This document shows positions 29,101 through 36,224 of a stretch of 63,217 nt of DNA, in pieces. The position numbers were made by a program, and so were the translations under genes. Location: NCBI GenBank assembly GCA_900317715.1, contig ONHS01000006.1:1-63217 (forward strand), in the 5' to 3' direction. The stretch is from an uncultured Bacteroidales bacterium. Its GTDB lineage: Bacteria > Bacteroidota > Bacteroidia > Bacteroidales > WCHB1-69. Each line of letters opens with the position of its first letter. Position 1 is the stretch's first letter. The notes below the pieces were generated by a model. The model was not told the origin of the DNA, searched no databases, and worked only from the letters and a program-made list of their open reading frames with translations.

Positions 29101-29136
29101 TCGCACTCGCAGGGGGTAAGGGTAAATGTGAAGTAG
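23149..29136 (+). CDS. Alpha-2-macroglobulin family protein with thioester
   Basis: A 1995-residue exported protein. The ATG at 23149 gives a signal peptide (MKNHIITMVFIATTIAVSG) without a lipobox; an upstream in-frame start lies in repeats. MG-type beta domains fill the first 1000 residues (for example LLTDRNLYRPGQTLYFKG). The A2M core (FFYPQLRTDEHGDVFISF, TKWKMQGVAHN) follows, and the thioester site is CNEQ at residues 1463-1466 in the alpha-helical thioester domain. Such proteins trap proteases by cleavage of a bait region and covalent capture. No pbpC partner is next to it. DNA composition changes inside the gene: GC-rich to about 23500, poorer to about 26770, then GC-rich to the end. A perfect palindrome lies in the coding region at 27137. 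The 3' end overlaps the minus-strand gene at 29096. Confidence 0.92.
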   Translation: MKNHIITMVFIATTIAVSGQTPADIAKMWKEIQACCEKYDGGADSAYRILNEQLAATQKEPVANAIWHSCMGQFLDEYYNENRYRLRQRTEVADETPKDFKEWDAKTLKKRMRHEYLQSLHNAETLQAIPISDWKTLFDLKDFTSYSHFTLYDILAQRYLKAIKQLLADEGDLNFEFGSDNRLWDTESFLKMPLRLEDSCSEMHTALAVYQRLIDYHRRLGHEKEWVQLSLDRFALMIAQVLTPDMTDTRYIDLLTDFGKSLENSEAYAYVAYQLAVLYVQRSHDYNAQTRPEYRYDLVKALNLLEKALPFLDESYVNWAEKLMNSIREPLVSAHPTFDAVPVQTPILCDIEYKQYTKLYARLVPVTHAQWKQVMAKSYHKMSSQQYKTVLSIKSVFEEVVELPDMEDFQSHSGKYMLPSQPAGEYLLLLSDSPYPNEIDHCQVISYVQVTDIQVENRETDKEQEFYVVNRVTGEPLENAIIKMTVSDQHSKSSNTYHLVTDKSGYARIDFPYMQSMMDNLSVTWNHQTLYALETSYWYKNRQEARTEQKCELLTDRNLYRPGQTLYFKGVVTEETVDKGETTHYSLIKGQEYMVALRDVNHQLVAEKKVTTNDFGSFDGFFQLPEGGLTGRYTLHVKTATAWIGTSYVRVEEYKRPSFEVRMETPKDLVKIGQTVTVEGFAEALAGYPIGDAVVQYAVYRETSFPWFRPYYKPDLQTQAVVSGQTQTDAAGRFTISFPTEEVASIKQYTPLYQYLIDVTVTDINGETHTASSEVRVSERSLSLWIQFPEEIRTDYTENRFPVTLTNIADAPQDGTVLYEIFKLTAPAVFYHSVSKGDVEITPMSELRKQFPNLAFAGEDDKSNWSAKLLTTGSIICDKGKDNFFEIPGLSNMQSGYYRICFKTQDPNGEWVEANREVYLYDGSETAYKGYSPLWFDLATMYYTSGGYQVEAGETLRFHVGSCLDHAMVLCEMVQNDSVVKTEWLELHKNMVEIAYPVLETSNGKLTINLYMVSDNYRLSLTPTVTIVNHQKDIRFEFLRFRNKTLPGSQEEYQVRLLNHQGEPALAELLCTMYDYSLDALSGRTHFLNLGFNHSYRSRRLRLQTISTATIILQQKYFNTDYYTKSFRSSFPDFRSDFGNCNGTRYLRKWVSTGVDLETGEEMPMYQQEMVLNVVEDRAGEPAAVFFDEAEYAASKQSEAAVAVMGGSSAPVIRTNFAETAFFYPQLRTDEHGDVFISFTMPDALTKWKMQGVAHNPDLQCGRFEKFVQTAKDVMIVPNAPRFLREGDTMDFSAKVVNMSGKTLCGYVTLQMFNAMNGKPLGMICEMSRGDARFCVATAGSQQYEIPAGTSSEIHFRIVVPDDIPAITYRIIAHNTDPKDVAGDGEEKTLPVLTNRMMVTETMPFYISGKGSKTFTFNKLRDAFGATANKTLKHYRLTVECTPNPVWYAIQAMPYMMEYPHECNEQRFSRYYANALATHILKANPVIEEVFNRWQVESPDVLCSALEKNQELKQVILEETPWVLDAQREGANKQALAAMFDFKRMSKEEAATLKKLQQAQNGDGGWPWFSGGKSSDFITRHIVAGFGHLKALGVSTDVANSTLRNAVSYMDAQMYQRYLDRKKYHFTYVDETHYLYARSFYKDKISAKHKVAYDTCYKALLKGWKDETFYTQAMIALTAWRNGDQKVAKEIVVHLKSMAQHDEEMGMFWKKQGGGWFWYEQPVERQAMLIEAFHTITPEDEESLAQMQLWLLKQKQTRHWGTTKSTTEAVYSLLLNKTLVADDKTVAVTVGNVRLPDETVQAEAGTGYFKKAWTGEEITADKANVRIEKGTDGPAWGGLYWQYFENLDKIARSDDKSLVIEKQLYKVENTDKGEVLKAITTNQPLQKGDKVRVRVVITADRDMEFVHLKDMRAAAFEPVNVFSQYKYQDGLWYYEATKDAATHFFIDWLPKGKYVFEYTLFATQSGNFSNGITEIECMYAPEFRSHSQGVRVNVK
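27137..27158. repeat. Perfect 9-bp palindrome inside the macroglobulin coding region
   Basis: GCGACGCAA and TTGCGTCGC flank a GATT loop. In frame it encodes part of SRGDARFCVATA. It resembles dispersed GACGC-type palindromes found between genes, and may be an in-frame insertion. Confidence 0.7.
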
Positions 29137-29725
29137 TTTCAGGAGCATAATGTATTATTTCAGCAATATCCGTATTAATTGTGAAGGCTTCCCCATTTAA
29201 TGCTTGTTCAGTCGCTTTAACTATGGCATAAACAACATCTTTAGGCATTTTGTCGTAGGTTTCTTGGGCTATTCTGAATTCGGTGTATTCAATTTTGCTT
29301 GGGATATTTGGATATTCGATTAATGCAACAAAAACACTCATGTTGATGTTTTCGGGGTTGAAATTGTTGCCATTTGCATTATGGTCGGCGAGTCTTAGTG
29401 ATAAAATACCCTTTGGGGTTTCGTAATTTGCATAGTTTGATCCACCCTCATAATCTAACTGCAATAACTTCCGTAAACCGACCAAAACCCCGTTCCATCC
29501 TTTAGAATAGTTTATCGAAAAGTCACCATTTTTGAATTTCCTAATTTTTGACAATAAAGGTGTCAGATTTTTTATTATTTTTGCAGCCGAATTCTTCGAG
29601 GTACGAAGTGTATCGGTAGGGCTACTCGTAATAGAAGAATTGACATTGTCCGATGGGGAGTCCGAATAGGATGGCCCGCTCCCCATTTGAGGACGATTTT
29701 TTATATTATCCTGATTTGTTTTCAT
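29096..29725 (-). CDS. Hypothetical protein, AT-rich orphan overlapping the macroglobulin gene
   Basis: A 209-residue protein I do not recognise. The first 50 residues are polar and low in complexity (serine, threonine, asparagine). The rest looks folded, with KGILSLRLADHNANG and QETYDKMPKDVVYAIVKATEQ as the most distinctive stretches. There is no signal peptide or membrane segment. It is much more AT-rich than its neighbours and shares its last 41 bp tail-to-tail with the macroglobulin gene, so its final residues (LPLPPASAT) are forced by the other gene. It may have been acquired by transfer. The ATG at 29725 follows an A-rich leader. Confidence 0.6.
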   Translation of the reverse strand: MKTNQDNIKNRPQMGSGPSYSDSPSDNVNSSITSSPTDTLRTSKNSAAKIIKNLTPLLSKIRKFKNGDFSINYSKGWNGVLVGLRKLLQLDYEGGSNYANYETPKGILSLRLADHNANGNNFNPENINMSVFVALIEYPNIPSKIEYTEFRIAQETYDKMPKDVVYAIVKATEQALNGEAFTINTDIAEIIHYAPETTSHLPLPPASAT

Positions 29726-29777
29726 AAGGTTTTAAGTTTTTTTGTGAATAATTGGTAGCCAACGGCTAACAGCTAGA

Positions 29778-30488
29778 TTACAACCTTCCCTCCTCCACAA
29801 AACTATAATACCGCTCTTTATGGATGATGATGTGATCGACAAGGATCAGGTCCATTAGTTCGGCAGCGTGGTGAAGTTTTTCTGTCAGTTGGATGTCGGC
29901 GCGGCTGGGACGCACTGAGCCGGACGGATGATTATGGCATAGGATGATTTGCGTGGCCTTGTTCAGTACCGCTTCCTGTATCACGATGCGCGTGTCCACC
30001 CCTGTGGAACTGATGCCTCCTTTGCTGATTTGACAAGTTTGCAGGATGCGGTTGGCTTGGCTGAGGTAGATCGCCCAAAACTCCTCGTGGTCAAGATGGG
30101 CGATCTTGTCCTGCATCAGGTTCACAACATCGCGCGAGTTGAGGATTTGCAGGCTCTCTTCCACCTTTTCAGCGCGAATGCGCTTCCCGAGTTCAAACGC
30201 GGTGAGCAGAGCAATGGCTTTTGCCTGCCCGATGCCCTTGATTCGCGAAAGATCTCGCAACGACATGTCGGAAAGCGCGTTAAGGCTGTTCCCGGACGTG
30301 GCAAGCAGCTTCTTGGCCAAATCCACGGCGGATTCAGCGGTGTTCCCGGTACGCAACAAGATGGCGATGAGTTCTGCGTCCGACAAGGCCACGGCACCGT
30401 TCTTGGCGTATTTCTCGCGCGGCCGGTCCTGGACGCTCCATTCTTTGATAGTCAGTTTTCTGTTTTCGTAGTTTCGGGGTTCGTTCAT
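29778..30488 (-). CDS. radC: RadC family JAB-domain protein
   Basis: A 236-residue RadC. An N-terminal helix-hairpin-helix part (LSRIKGIGQAKA, about residues 82-94) is followed by an MPN/JAB domain with the metal motif HNHPSGSVRPSRAD near residues 175-190. The family was linked to DNA repair, but its biochemical role is unsettled. Length is normal. It follows the DUF58 gene on the same strand after 51 bp that contain a small hairpin. Confidence 0.93.
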   Translation of the reverse strand: MNEPRNYENRKLTIKEWSVQDRPREKYAKNGAVALSDAELIAILLRTGNTAESAVDLAKKLLATSGNSLNALSDMSLRDLSRIKGIGQAKAIALLTAFELGKRIRAEKVEESLQILNSRDVVNLMQDKIAHLDHEEFWAIYLSQANRILQTCQISKGGISSTGVDTRIVIQEAVLNKATQIILCHNHPSGSVRPSRADIQLTEKLHHAAELMDLILVDHIIIHKERYYSFVEEGRL

Positions 30489-30518
30489 TGTTTAGGTGAG
30501 CACGTTTTCGATGGTTTG

Positions 30519-30540
30519 TAGAGAGGTGCACCGCCTCTGT
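30519..30540. repeat. Small hairpin between DUF58 gene and radC
   Basis: GTAGAGAGG pairs imperfectly with CCTCTGT around a GC-rich centre. It resembles the GTAGAGACG palindrome at 36989-37016, suggesting one dispersed family. Confidence 0.5.
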
Positions 30541-31475
30541 TAATACATTTGCGATCGTTTCAGCAAATAGGGTAGTAGTATCTGTTCGAAACCTTGCGTG
30601 ATGTCGGCGGGAATCACGTCAATCTGGTATTGCCCGCACTTAACTTTGATTTCATGGAAGTAATCGCGTACGGTCTGTTGGTAGTATTCACGGATATTGT
30701 TGGCATGCACTTTCACCTCGTTGCCGGTTTCCATATCGACAAAACGGTATAGACGGTTCTCGAAGGCGAAGTCATATTCCAGTTGTTTGTCGAAGGTGTG
30801 GAAGAGCACCACCTCGTGCTTGTTGTGGCGCAAATGTCCCAGCGCCAGCAGCAATTCGTCCAGATTCTTGCTAGATTCCAGCATGTCGCTGAAAATGATG
30901 ACCAACGAGCGGCGGTGGATTTGTTCAGCGATTTGGTGCAGCGTGTCGGTGACCATCGACTGCCGTTGCACGTTGTCGCCGATGGGCTGCAGCACCTTCT
31001 CCAATTCGCGGTATATCATCTTGTGGTGCGCGTCGCCCCCACGTGCGCGGGTGTGCAACTCCAACTTGTCGGAAAACAAACTCAGCCCGACAGCGTCGCG
31101 TTGACTCTTGAAGACCTGCATCAGTACAGCGGCAGCATATACGGCGAAAAAGATCTTGTTCGGCTGCGCGAGGGTGTATTTCTGCCGTTTCGGGAAGTAC
31201 ATGGATGACGAATTGTCGATGACCAGATGACAGCGCAGGTTGGTCTCCTCCTCATATTGCTTGACGAACAATTTGTCGGTGCGGGCGTACAATTTCCAGT
31301 CGATGTGCCGGATGGGCTCGCCCGTGTTGTATGGACGGTGCTCGGCAAACTCCACAGAAAAGCCGTGCATCGGGCTCTTGTGGATACCCGTAATGAAACC
31401 TTCCACCACCTGTTTGGCCACGAACTCCACGTGGTCGAACTGCGTTATTTTCGTCAAGTCAATCGTATATGCCAT
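30540..31475 (-). CDS. DUF58 domain-containing protein
   Basis: A 311-residue cytoplasmic protein of the DUF58 family. The family-defining stretch EFAEHRPYNTGEPIRHIDWK is near residues 43-62, followed by a vWA-like fold with LVIDNSSSMYF (MIDAS-type DxSxS). Members usually sit next to MoxR AAA ATPases and are part of chaperone-like or aerotolerance clusters. Here no MoxR gene is adjacent; radC follows. The ATG at 31475 fits the promoter at 31494-31501. Confidence 0.88.
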   Translation of the reverse strand: MAYTIDLTKITQFDHVEFVAKQVVEGFITGIHKSPMHGFSVEFAEHRPYNTGEPIRHIDWKLYARTDKLFVKQYEEETNLRCHLVIDNSSSMYFPKRQKYTLAQPNKIFFAVYAAAVLMQVFKSQRDAVGLSLFSDKLELHTRARGGDAHHKMIYRELEKVLQPIGDNVQRQSMVTDTLHQIAEQIHRRSLVIIFSDMLESSKNLDELLLALGHLRHNKHEVVLFHTFDKQLEYDFAFENRLYRFVDMETGNEVKVHANNIREYYQQTVRDYFHEIKVKCGQYQIDVIPADITQGFEQILLPYLLKRSQMY

Positions 31476-31493
31476 AGGTCAAATTTTAGGGCG

Positions 31494-31501
31494 CAAAGGT
31501 A
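31494..31501 (-). promoter_or_regulatory. -7 promoter element TACCTTTG for the DUF58 gene
   Basis: On the minus strand TACCTTTGCGCCC lies 18 bp before the start codon. The element lies just beyond the 3' end of the upstream gene at 31528. Confidence 0.6.
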
Positions 31502-31527
31502 CACTTTTTTCCGTCTGTCATGGAAAC

Positions 31528-33174
31528 TCAATCGGAAATAAAGCTTTGCCATCGTTTCAGGAACGATTCGCTGAAGGCAGTGCTGTTGTCGTTGGCGAAG
31601 ATTTCCGACACTTTGAATAAAAGGGGCGGATGACCGTGCCGACAGAGCAGCAGGCATGGAAAGTCTGATTCCATCAGGGATTCACCGGCGGTCAAATCCG
31701 AATAATGGGGAGAGAGATTGGAATAGAAAGAGAAAGGTTTGTCCAATGTTTGTCGAATTTGATTGCGGCGTTCCTGCATGGCAAGACCTTTTAAAGGTTG
31801 GGGATAGACGTGACCGATATGGATACTGTCGGGGAGCGATTGGTCAAGTAACTGGTAGAGTGCTTTCACGCATCCGGAACATTCCAATCCCTGATGGAGC
31901 ATTAAAACGCTTTGGCGCCTGGGAAGTTCGTTCAACGATATCGGTTGCTCGGATGCAGCAGGATAAAGTATGGGTCGCTCCCATAATTCACGTGGACGAT
32001 AATCCATGATTTGATACGCCAGGATGGGGGAGTGGTCAGAGTAGTATTTGTCCAGTGCAGCAAGGTATTCAGCGTTGGTCCGGCCTTCCCACGAAACCTC
32101 TGCTTGATAGGTCAGTTGCACGATTTTGCCATTTCCTGCGGCGTTGCCTTTGTCGAATCCGCCCTGAAACAGAGTGAACGGGAATTGTGCTGCAGTGTAA
32201 ACGCTATCTTCATGGTTCGTCCGAAGGTAACGGAGCGTCTGTCCGTTATCTTCCCTGATGGCATATTGCAGCACAGATTTCCCGATAAGCGTGTCATAAT
32301 GAGCAAATAGTAGCAGGAGGTCCCCGCGTAGCGGCATGACTACTTTGGGATAGGAATAGTCATAAATGTCGTCTTTTACGGCGTAGATGCGCTCGATTCC
32401 GTAAGGGAACGACAGTGTTTTCTGGATATAGTCGTCCTCGAAAGGCTTCCACGAAGGCAAGTCGAAGGAAATCTTCTCCAGGAGTTGACCGTCCAAGGAA
32501 TACACCTCTAAGCGGGGATACCTCGTGCTTAGGTAGAGTACATTTTTTTTGTTGTGGGAAAGATAGCGATTGGGCTGGATTTGTACGATGTGCGGCGCCT
32601 CGTAAGGCAGCTCGCGCACCAATGTGGCCGAATCGCTGCCGAGCTCTTTTTGAAACCACTTGAACCCCTTGTCATGGTCTTCTTCGAAAAAGTGGATCTT
32701 GTTCTGATGAAGATACCCCATGCACAAGTTCTGGTGACGATAACTGGAAACCACCTCATAGTTTCGGTTTTGAATTCGTTTGTATAATATTAGTTCTTCT
32801 TGAGTGGTCACCAAAAGATAGTCTCCGTCGAAACAGAAATCATAAATCCACAGGCTCCGAGCATAATGCTCCTTGTTGCGCGCGCCTTGGGGCAAGGGGA
32901 GCAGGATCTCCGTTTGTTCATAATCATCCAATCGTAAGGCATGGATCACGGCGTGATAGTCGTTCTCTTTCTGTTGAAAAGACTGTTGCTCAACGAAATA
33001 GAAGGTGTTGTCTTGAATATCGCATTTGATAAGATTCAGGTTTGCTGGCTCTTTCGTCCATTGCATACGAACAATCGTATCTAATGTGAATCGGTGTCCA
33101 ATCCATTCTTGTCCGTTTGCGCAAACAGTAGTCAACAGTAGGCTTGCGAGAATGATTATTCGTGATTTCATCAT
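31528..33174 (-). CDS. Exported beta-propeller-like protein with C-terminal thioredoxin-like CxxC region
   Basis: A 548-residue protein of unknown function. A signal peptide (MMKSRIIILASLLLTTVCANG) is present. Residues 25-380 show repeated beta-strand blocks with aromatic and acidic ends (for example NVLYLSTRYPRLEVYSLDGQ), typical of a propeller of the 6-bladed kind. The last 150 residues contain VLMLHQGLECSGCVKALYQL followed by a hydrophobic strand pattern, which looks like a thioredoxin-like fold with a CSGC pair. It could be a redox or thiol-sensing module in the periplasm; that is inference. A small secreted protein is encoded 29 bp upstream on the same strand, probably in one operon. Confidence 0.65.
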   Translation of the reverse strand: MMKSRIIILASLLLTTVCANGQEWIGHRFTLDTIVRMQWTKEPANLNLIKCDIQDNTFYFVEQQSFQQKENDYHAVIHALRLDDYEQTEILLPLPQGARNKEHYARSLWIYDFCFDGDYLLVTTQEELILYKRIQNRNYEVVSSYRHQNLCMGYLHQNKIHFFEEDHDKGFKWFQKELGSDSATLVRELPYEAPHIVQIQPNRYLSHNKKNVLYLSTRYPRLEVYSLDGQLLEKISFDLPSWKPFEDDYIQKTLSFPYGIERIYAVKDDIYDYSYPKVVMPLRGDLLLLFAHYDTLIGKSVLQYAIREDNGQTLRYLRTNHEDSVYTAAQFPFTLFQGGFDKGNAAGNGKIVQLTYQAEVSWEGRTNAEYLAALDKYYSDHSPILAYQIMDYRPRELWERPILYPAASEQPISLNELPRRQSVLMLHQGLECSGCVKALYQLLDQSLPDSIHIGHVYPQPLKGLAMQERRNQIRQTLDKPFSFYSNLSPHYSDLTAGESLMESDFPCLLLCRHGHPPLLFKVSEIFANDNSTAFSESFLKRWQSFISD

Positions 33175-33203
33175 GGCTCAGCGTCTTTTTTCAGGAGTGA
33201 GGA

Positions 33204-33761
33204 TTAATTGCCTGCGATAGAGAGAAGATTCACCTTCTCAACGTAGATTTTCATCGTGGAATTGCCATTCGAGGCGTTAGTGACGACACCGCGTATCACA
33301 TACGTGTCAAGCCGTTTGTGCATCTTTGAACCTTTGGAAGCATTGTTGAACGCAATGGTTTTGGTGTACACGGTCGGCACGCTTTTGGGTACGTTCTCTG
33401 ACTGCGAAGCGGCCACATTGGCTTCGTATGCCGTCTCATATTGGATGATGACGTCGTTGAAAGCATTTTTGAGCGCCTCCAGCAGCACAGGGTCAGAAGC
33501 AACTTCGATGGAATTCCCGTTGTTGACAGGGCATGGAGAACAATTCGGGACACGGCAGAAGGTGAATCCGCTGCCTCTGCAATCCAGTTCGGCAATACCT
33601 GAGCTGGTAAGCTCCGCCGGCGTGTAGGTCACGTAATTGTACATGTTGAGAATGGCGGTGTAACCACCCTGTTGCTTGTTGACGATCACTGACGGTACTT
33701 TTTCAGCGAAAGTGGCAAATGATAAAACACTCAATCCGATTAATAAAAAGAACTTTTTCAT
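33204..33761 (-). CDS. Small secreted protein of unknown function
   Basis: A 185-residue protein with a clear signal peptide (MKKFFLLIGLSVLSFATFA). The mature part has four closely spaced cysteines (CRGSGFTFCRVPNCSPC) and a C-terminal beta-rich stretch (TYVIRGVVTNASNGNSTMK). I do not recognise a family. It precedes the propeller/CxxC gene by 29 bp on the same strand, so its cysteines might be substrates or partners of that protein. The ATG is preceded by an A-rich leader. Confidence 0.65.
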   Translation of the reverse strand: MKKFFLLIGLSVLSFATFAEKVPSVIVNKQQGGYTAILNMYNYVTYTPAELTSSGIAELDCRGSGFTFCRVPNCSPCPVNNGNSIEVASDPVLLEALKNAFNDVIIQYETAYEANVAASQSENVPKSVPTVYTKTIAFNNASKGSKMHKRLDTYVIRGVVTNASNGNSTMKIYVEKVNLLSIAGN

Positions 33762-34137
33762 AGTTTTAAGCTTTTGTTTTTAAGTTTGATTAAATTGTTT
33801 GAGGTTATCCCCTTTTCGCGGGGATGATAGTTGCCTATCTACGTTAATCTTCCTTTCACGGTTAGGTCGATTAATGGTTTGGTTTCGTTTGCGGCAGTTT
33901 CGGTTTTTTAGTTTTAATGAGTTCAAGCGTTCTGGATTCAGTCAGGGGTGCCGACCCTTTTTGAACAATACAAAAATAAACTCTCGACAAGCGTTTGTCA
34001 AGAGTTTTTGAAAATTTTTTTTCTCGCTGATACAGAGAGAATTGCTTAACTTAATTTAACAATTGATTCGCGAATAGTAAATTTTTTTCGCGGAATTTCG
34101 CAGATTTTCGGAGTTCCGATGCAAAAACCGAATAGGT
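33762..34137. other. Gene-free stretch with hairpins and a possible minus-strand promoter
   Basis: A hairpin at 33981-34005 (CTCTTGACAA with TTGTCGAGAG, one mismatch) can end the ECF sigma transcript on the minus strand. Immediately beyond it the minus strand reads TATTTTTG, a possible -7 element that would give the small secreted protein a leader of about 200 nt. That leader contains an ATCCCC/GGGGAT hairpin near 33811-33829. Nothing else is recognised. Confidence 0.45.
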
Positions 34138-34719
34138 TTACTCGAGCACGACGTGGTGCTTGGACATGATTTTGCGGAGGTTGATGAGGGCATAACGCAT
34201 ACGACCCAACGCCGTGTTGATGCTCACGTTGGTCATCTCTGCGATTTCCTTGAAGCTGTAATCCATGTATATCCGCATCTTGAGCACCTCTTTCTGCTCT
34301 TCGGGAAGGTATTCGACGTAGTTGTTCAGGTCGGCGTAGGTCTGTTCGCGGATCATTTTCTCCTCCACAGACTCGTCGCGGGTGCCGATGACGGTGAAAA
34401 TGTCGAACTCCTCGCCTCCATCTACTGTGGGCATGCGCTGCAATTTGCGATAGTAGTCAATCTTCAAGTTGTTGGCAATCCGCATGATCCATTGGAAAAA
34501 CTTCCCTTCTTCCTGGTAGTTGCCAGAGCGTATGGTGTTGATAACCTTAATGAAAGTGTCCTGAAAGATGTCTTCAGCCAGCTCCTTGTTCTTGACAGAA
34601 ACCATGATGTAAGAGAACAGCCTCCGCTCGTAACGGAGGATGATGGTCTTCAATGCAGATTCATTACCAGCTTGATAACGCGCTATCAATTCGTTATCAC
34701 TTAAGGCATTCCAATTCAT
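34138..34719 (-). CDS. ECF-type RNA polymerase sigma factor
   Basis: A 193-residue sigma-70 family factor. Region 2 contains LAEDIFQDTFIKV and the DNA-melting stretch FFQWIMRIANNLKIDYYRK; region 4 contains YSFKEIAEMTNVSINTALGRMRYAL. No anti-sigma gene is next to it. The start is preceded by AAAGGAG at a normal distance, an uncommon Shine-Dalgarno-like sequence in this window. It is divergent from the T9SS plug-like gene at 34944. It resembles ECF factors conserved in Bacteroidales that control envelope genes; the regulon is unknown. Confidence 0.9.
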   Translation of the reverse strand: MNWNALSDNELIARYQAGNESALKTIILRYERRLFSYIMVSVKNKELAEDIFQDTFIKVINTIRSGNYQEEGKFFQWIMRIANNLKIDYYRKLQRMPTVDGGEEFDIFTVIGTRDESVEEKMIREQTYADLNNYVEYLPEEQKEVLKMRIYMDYSFKEIAEMTNVSINTALGRMRYALINLRKIMSKHHVVLE

Positions 34720-34911
34720 GATATGCTCCTTTCTTTAATATGGTTAATAAATTCAGAAAGTAGATTTTTTCTCGATAGCGGGTCTCCTTATTTCTTTAAT
34801 TGGTTTGCCTAATAATTGATTTTTATTTGAACTGCAAAAATATATTTTTTTTGAATACAACGCTCTTTTTTTTGAAAAAAATTTTTATTACCTGTTATTC
34901 ACGGAAATAAG

Positions 34912-34919
34912 TATCTTTG
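34912..34919 (+). promoter_or_regulatory. -7 promoter element TATCTTTG
   Basis: TATCTTTGCAC lies 25 bp before the start at 34944. Confidence 0.6.
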
Positions 34920-34943
34920 CACTTCCTAATTATTTGAAGCCTT

Positions 34944-36224
34944 ATGAGAAAAATTGCATCTTTATTATGGATATTTCTCCTGTCAACCTTTTTTTGTTAT
35001 TCTCAGGAATTTGCTGATATTCAATTGGATGATTGGATTTATGAAGAAGGAATAGCAGGCGTGCAGCTTATGGTGAACGGCGACCCGATGTCGGAACCTA
35101 TCGGAACCTTGGGCTCGGCTACGTTCCAAATCGCCTTTGACGACTTGACGCTGGAAGTCAGACACCCTAAGTTTCTGTTCATTCATTGCACACACGATTG
35201 GAAAAACTCGGAGTTGAATCCTATTGAATATATCGAGGGCTTCATGGAAGATGAAATCGAACAATACGACCACTCTTTTAATACGATTGAACCCTATCTG
35301 CACTATCATGCGGAATTTCCCAACAATAATATATCTTTCACGAAGTCAGGAAATTATGTGCTTTATGTATATGACGACACGCCTGACCACCCGCTTTTGA
35401 CCCGTCGTTTCATGGTGCTGGAACCCATGGCGGCCAAGATTGTCGCCGATGTCCATCCGGCAGTGGATGTCAACACCCGTTATACTCACCAAGATATTGA
35501 TTTTACGGTGTTTACGAGTATCTACCAAATCCGGAATCCTCAACAATCCGTTCATGCCACTATCCGCCAGAATGGGCGTTGGGACAATGCCATCTACGGG
35601 TTGACCTACCATTCCGGGATGGCTGCTGAGCTGCATTTTAATTACACCGACGGACGGAACAGCTTCCCCGGCGGCGCCGAATTCCGCACCTTCGACATCT
35701 CCACCCTGCGTTCCAATTCCGACCGTATTGTGGGCATTTCTTTCGTGAATCATCACAATCATGCGTACGTGTTGCAAGACGATGCGCGTCCCTATTCCGC
35801 GTACGAAAGCCGTGGTACGATGAATGGCCGCTGCTATTATAAAAACAGAGACTTAAGAAACGAAAACTCAGAGGATTACGTTTTCACACATTTCACATTG
35901 AAGAGCGAATATCCCTTTAATGATGGCGATGTCTATGTGTTTGGAGAATTGACGGGCTGGCGGTTGCTGGACGAAGCCAAACTGCATTATAACAAGGAGT
36001 TCGACTTCTGGGAAACGGATATTCTGCTGAAACAGGGTGCGTACAACTACCAGTATGTGTATCTCCCGCGTGGTTCAAGTCAAATTGACGCCACTTACAT
36101 TGAGGGCACGAATTACGAAACTAGTAATATATACTATATCTTTGTGTATTACCAGGAAGAAGGAACCTCATACGACCGCCTGATTGGTTTCCAGACTTGC
36201 TCCATCGTGGATAACGAGCACTAA
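34944..36224 (+). CDS. DUF5103 protein, type IX secretion system plug-like
   Basis: A 426-residue exported protein. The signal peptide (MRKIASLLWIFLLSTFFCYS) is followed by beta-rich N-terminal domains (LTLEVRHPKFLFIHCTHDW) and a C-terminal stretch ending GAYNYQYVYLPRG that is typical of DUF5103. This family includes the plug subunit that closes the SprA translocon of the type IX secretion system. The window encodes at least two T9SS substrates, which fits. The assignment rests on remembered family features. Its TAA overlaps the TAG of the convergent FISUMP gene in the four bases CTAA. Confidence 0.75.
   Translation: MRKIASLLWIFLLSTFFCYSQEFADIQLDDWIYEEGIAGVQLMVNGDPMSEPIGTLGSATFQIAFDDLTLEVRHPKFLFIHCTHDWKNSELNPIEYIEGFMEDEIEQYDHSFNTIEPYLHYHAEFPNNNISFTKSGNYVLYVYDDTPDHPLLTRRFMVLEPMAAKIVADVHPAVDVNTRYTHQDIDFTVFTSIYQIRNPQQSVHATIRQNGRWDNAIYGLTYHSGMAAELHFNYTDGRNSFPGGAEFRTFDISTLRSNSDRIVGISFVNHHNHAYVLQDDARPYSAYESRGTMNGRCYYKNRDLRNENSEDYVFTHFTLKSEYPFNDGDVYVFGELTGWRLLDEAKLHYNKEFDFWETDILLKQGAYNYQYVYLPRGSSQIDATYIEGTNYETSNIYYIFVYYQEEGTSYDRLIGFQTCSIVDNEH

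Noticed and set aside
26773..29148. Long open minus-strand frames opposite the macroglobulin gene
   Set aside because: They are shadows of GC-rich codon use; the plus-strand protein has clear family motifs throughout.
34944..36224. The window as a complete type IX secretion locus
   Set aside because: Only a plug-like protein and substrates are present; none of the core components (SprA, PorLMN/GldKLMN, PorU) is encoded here.
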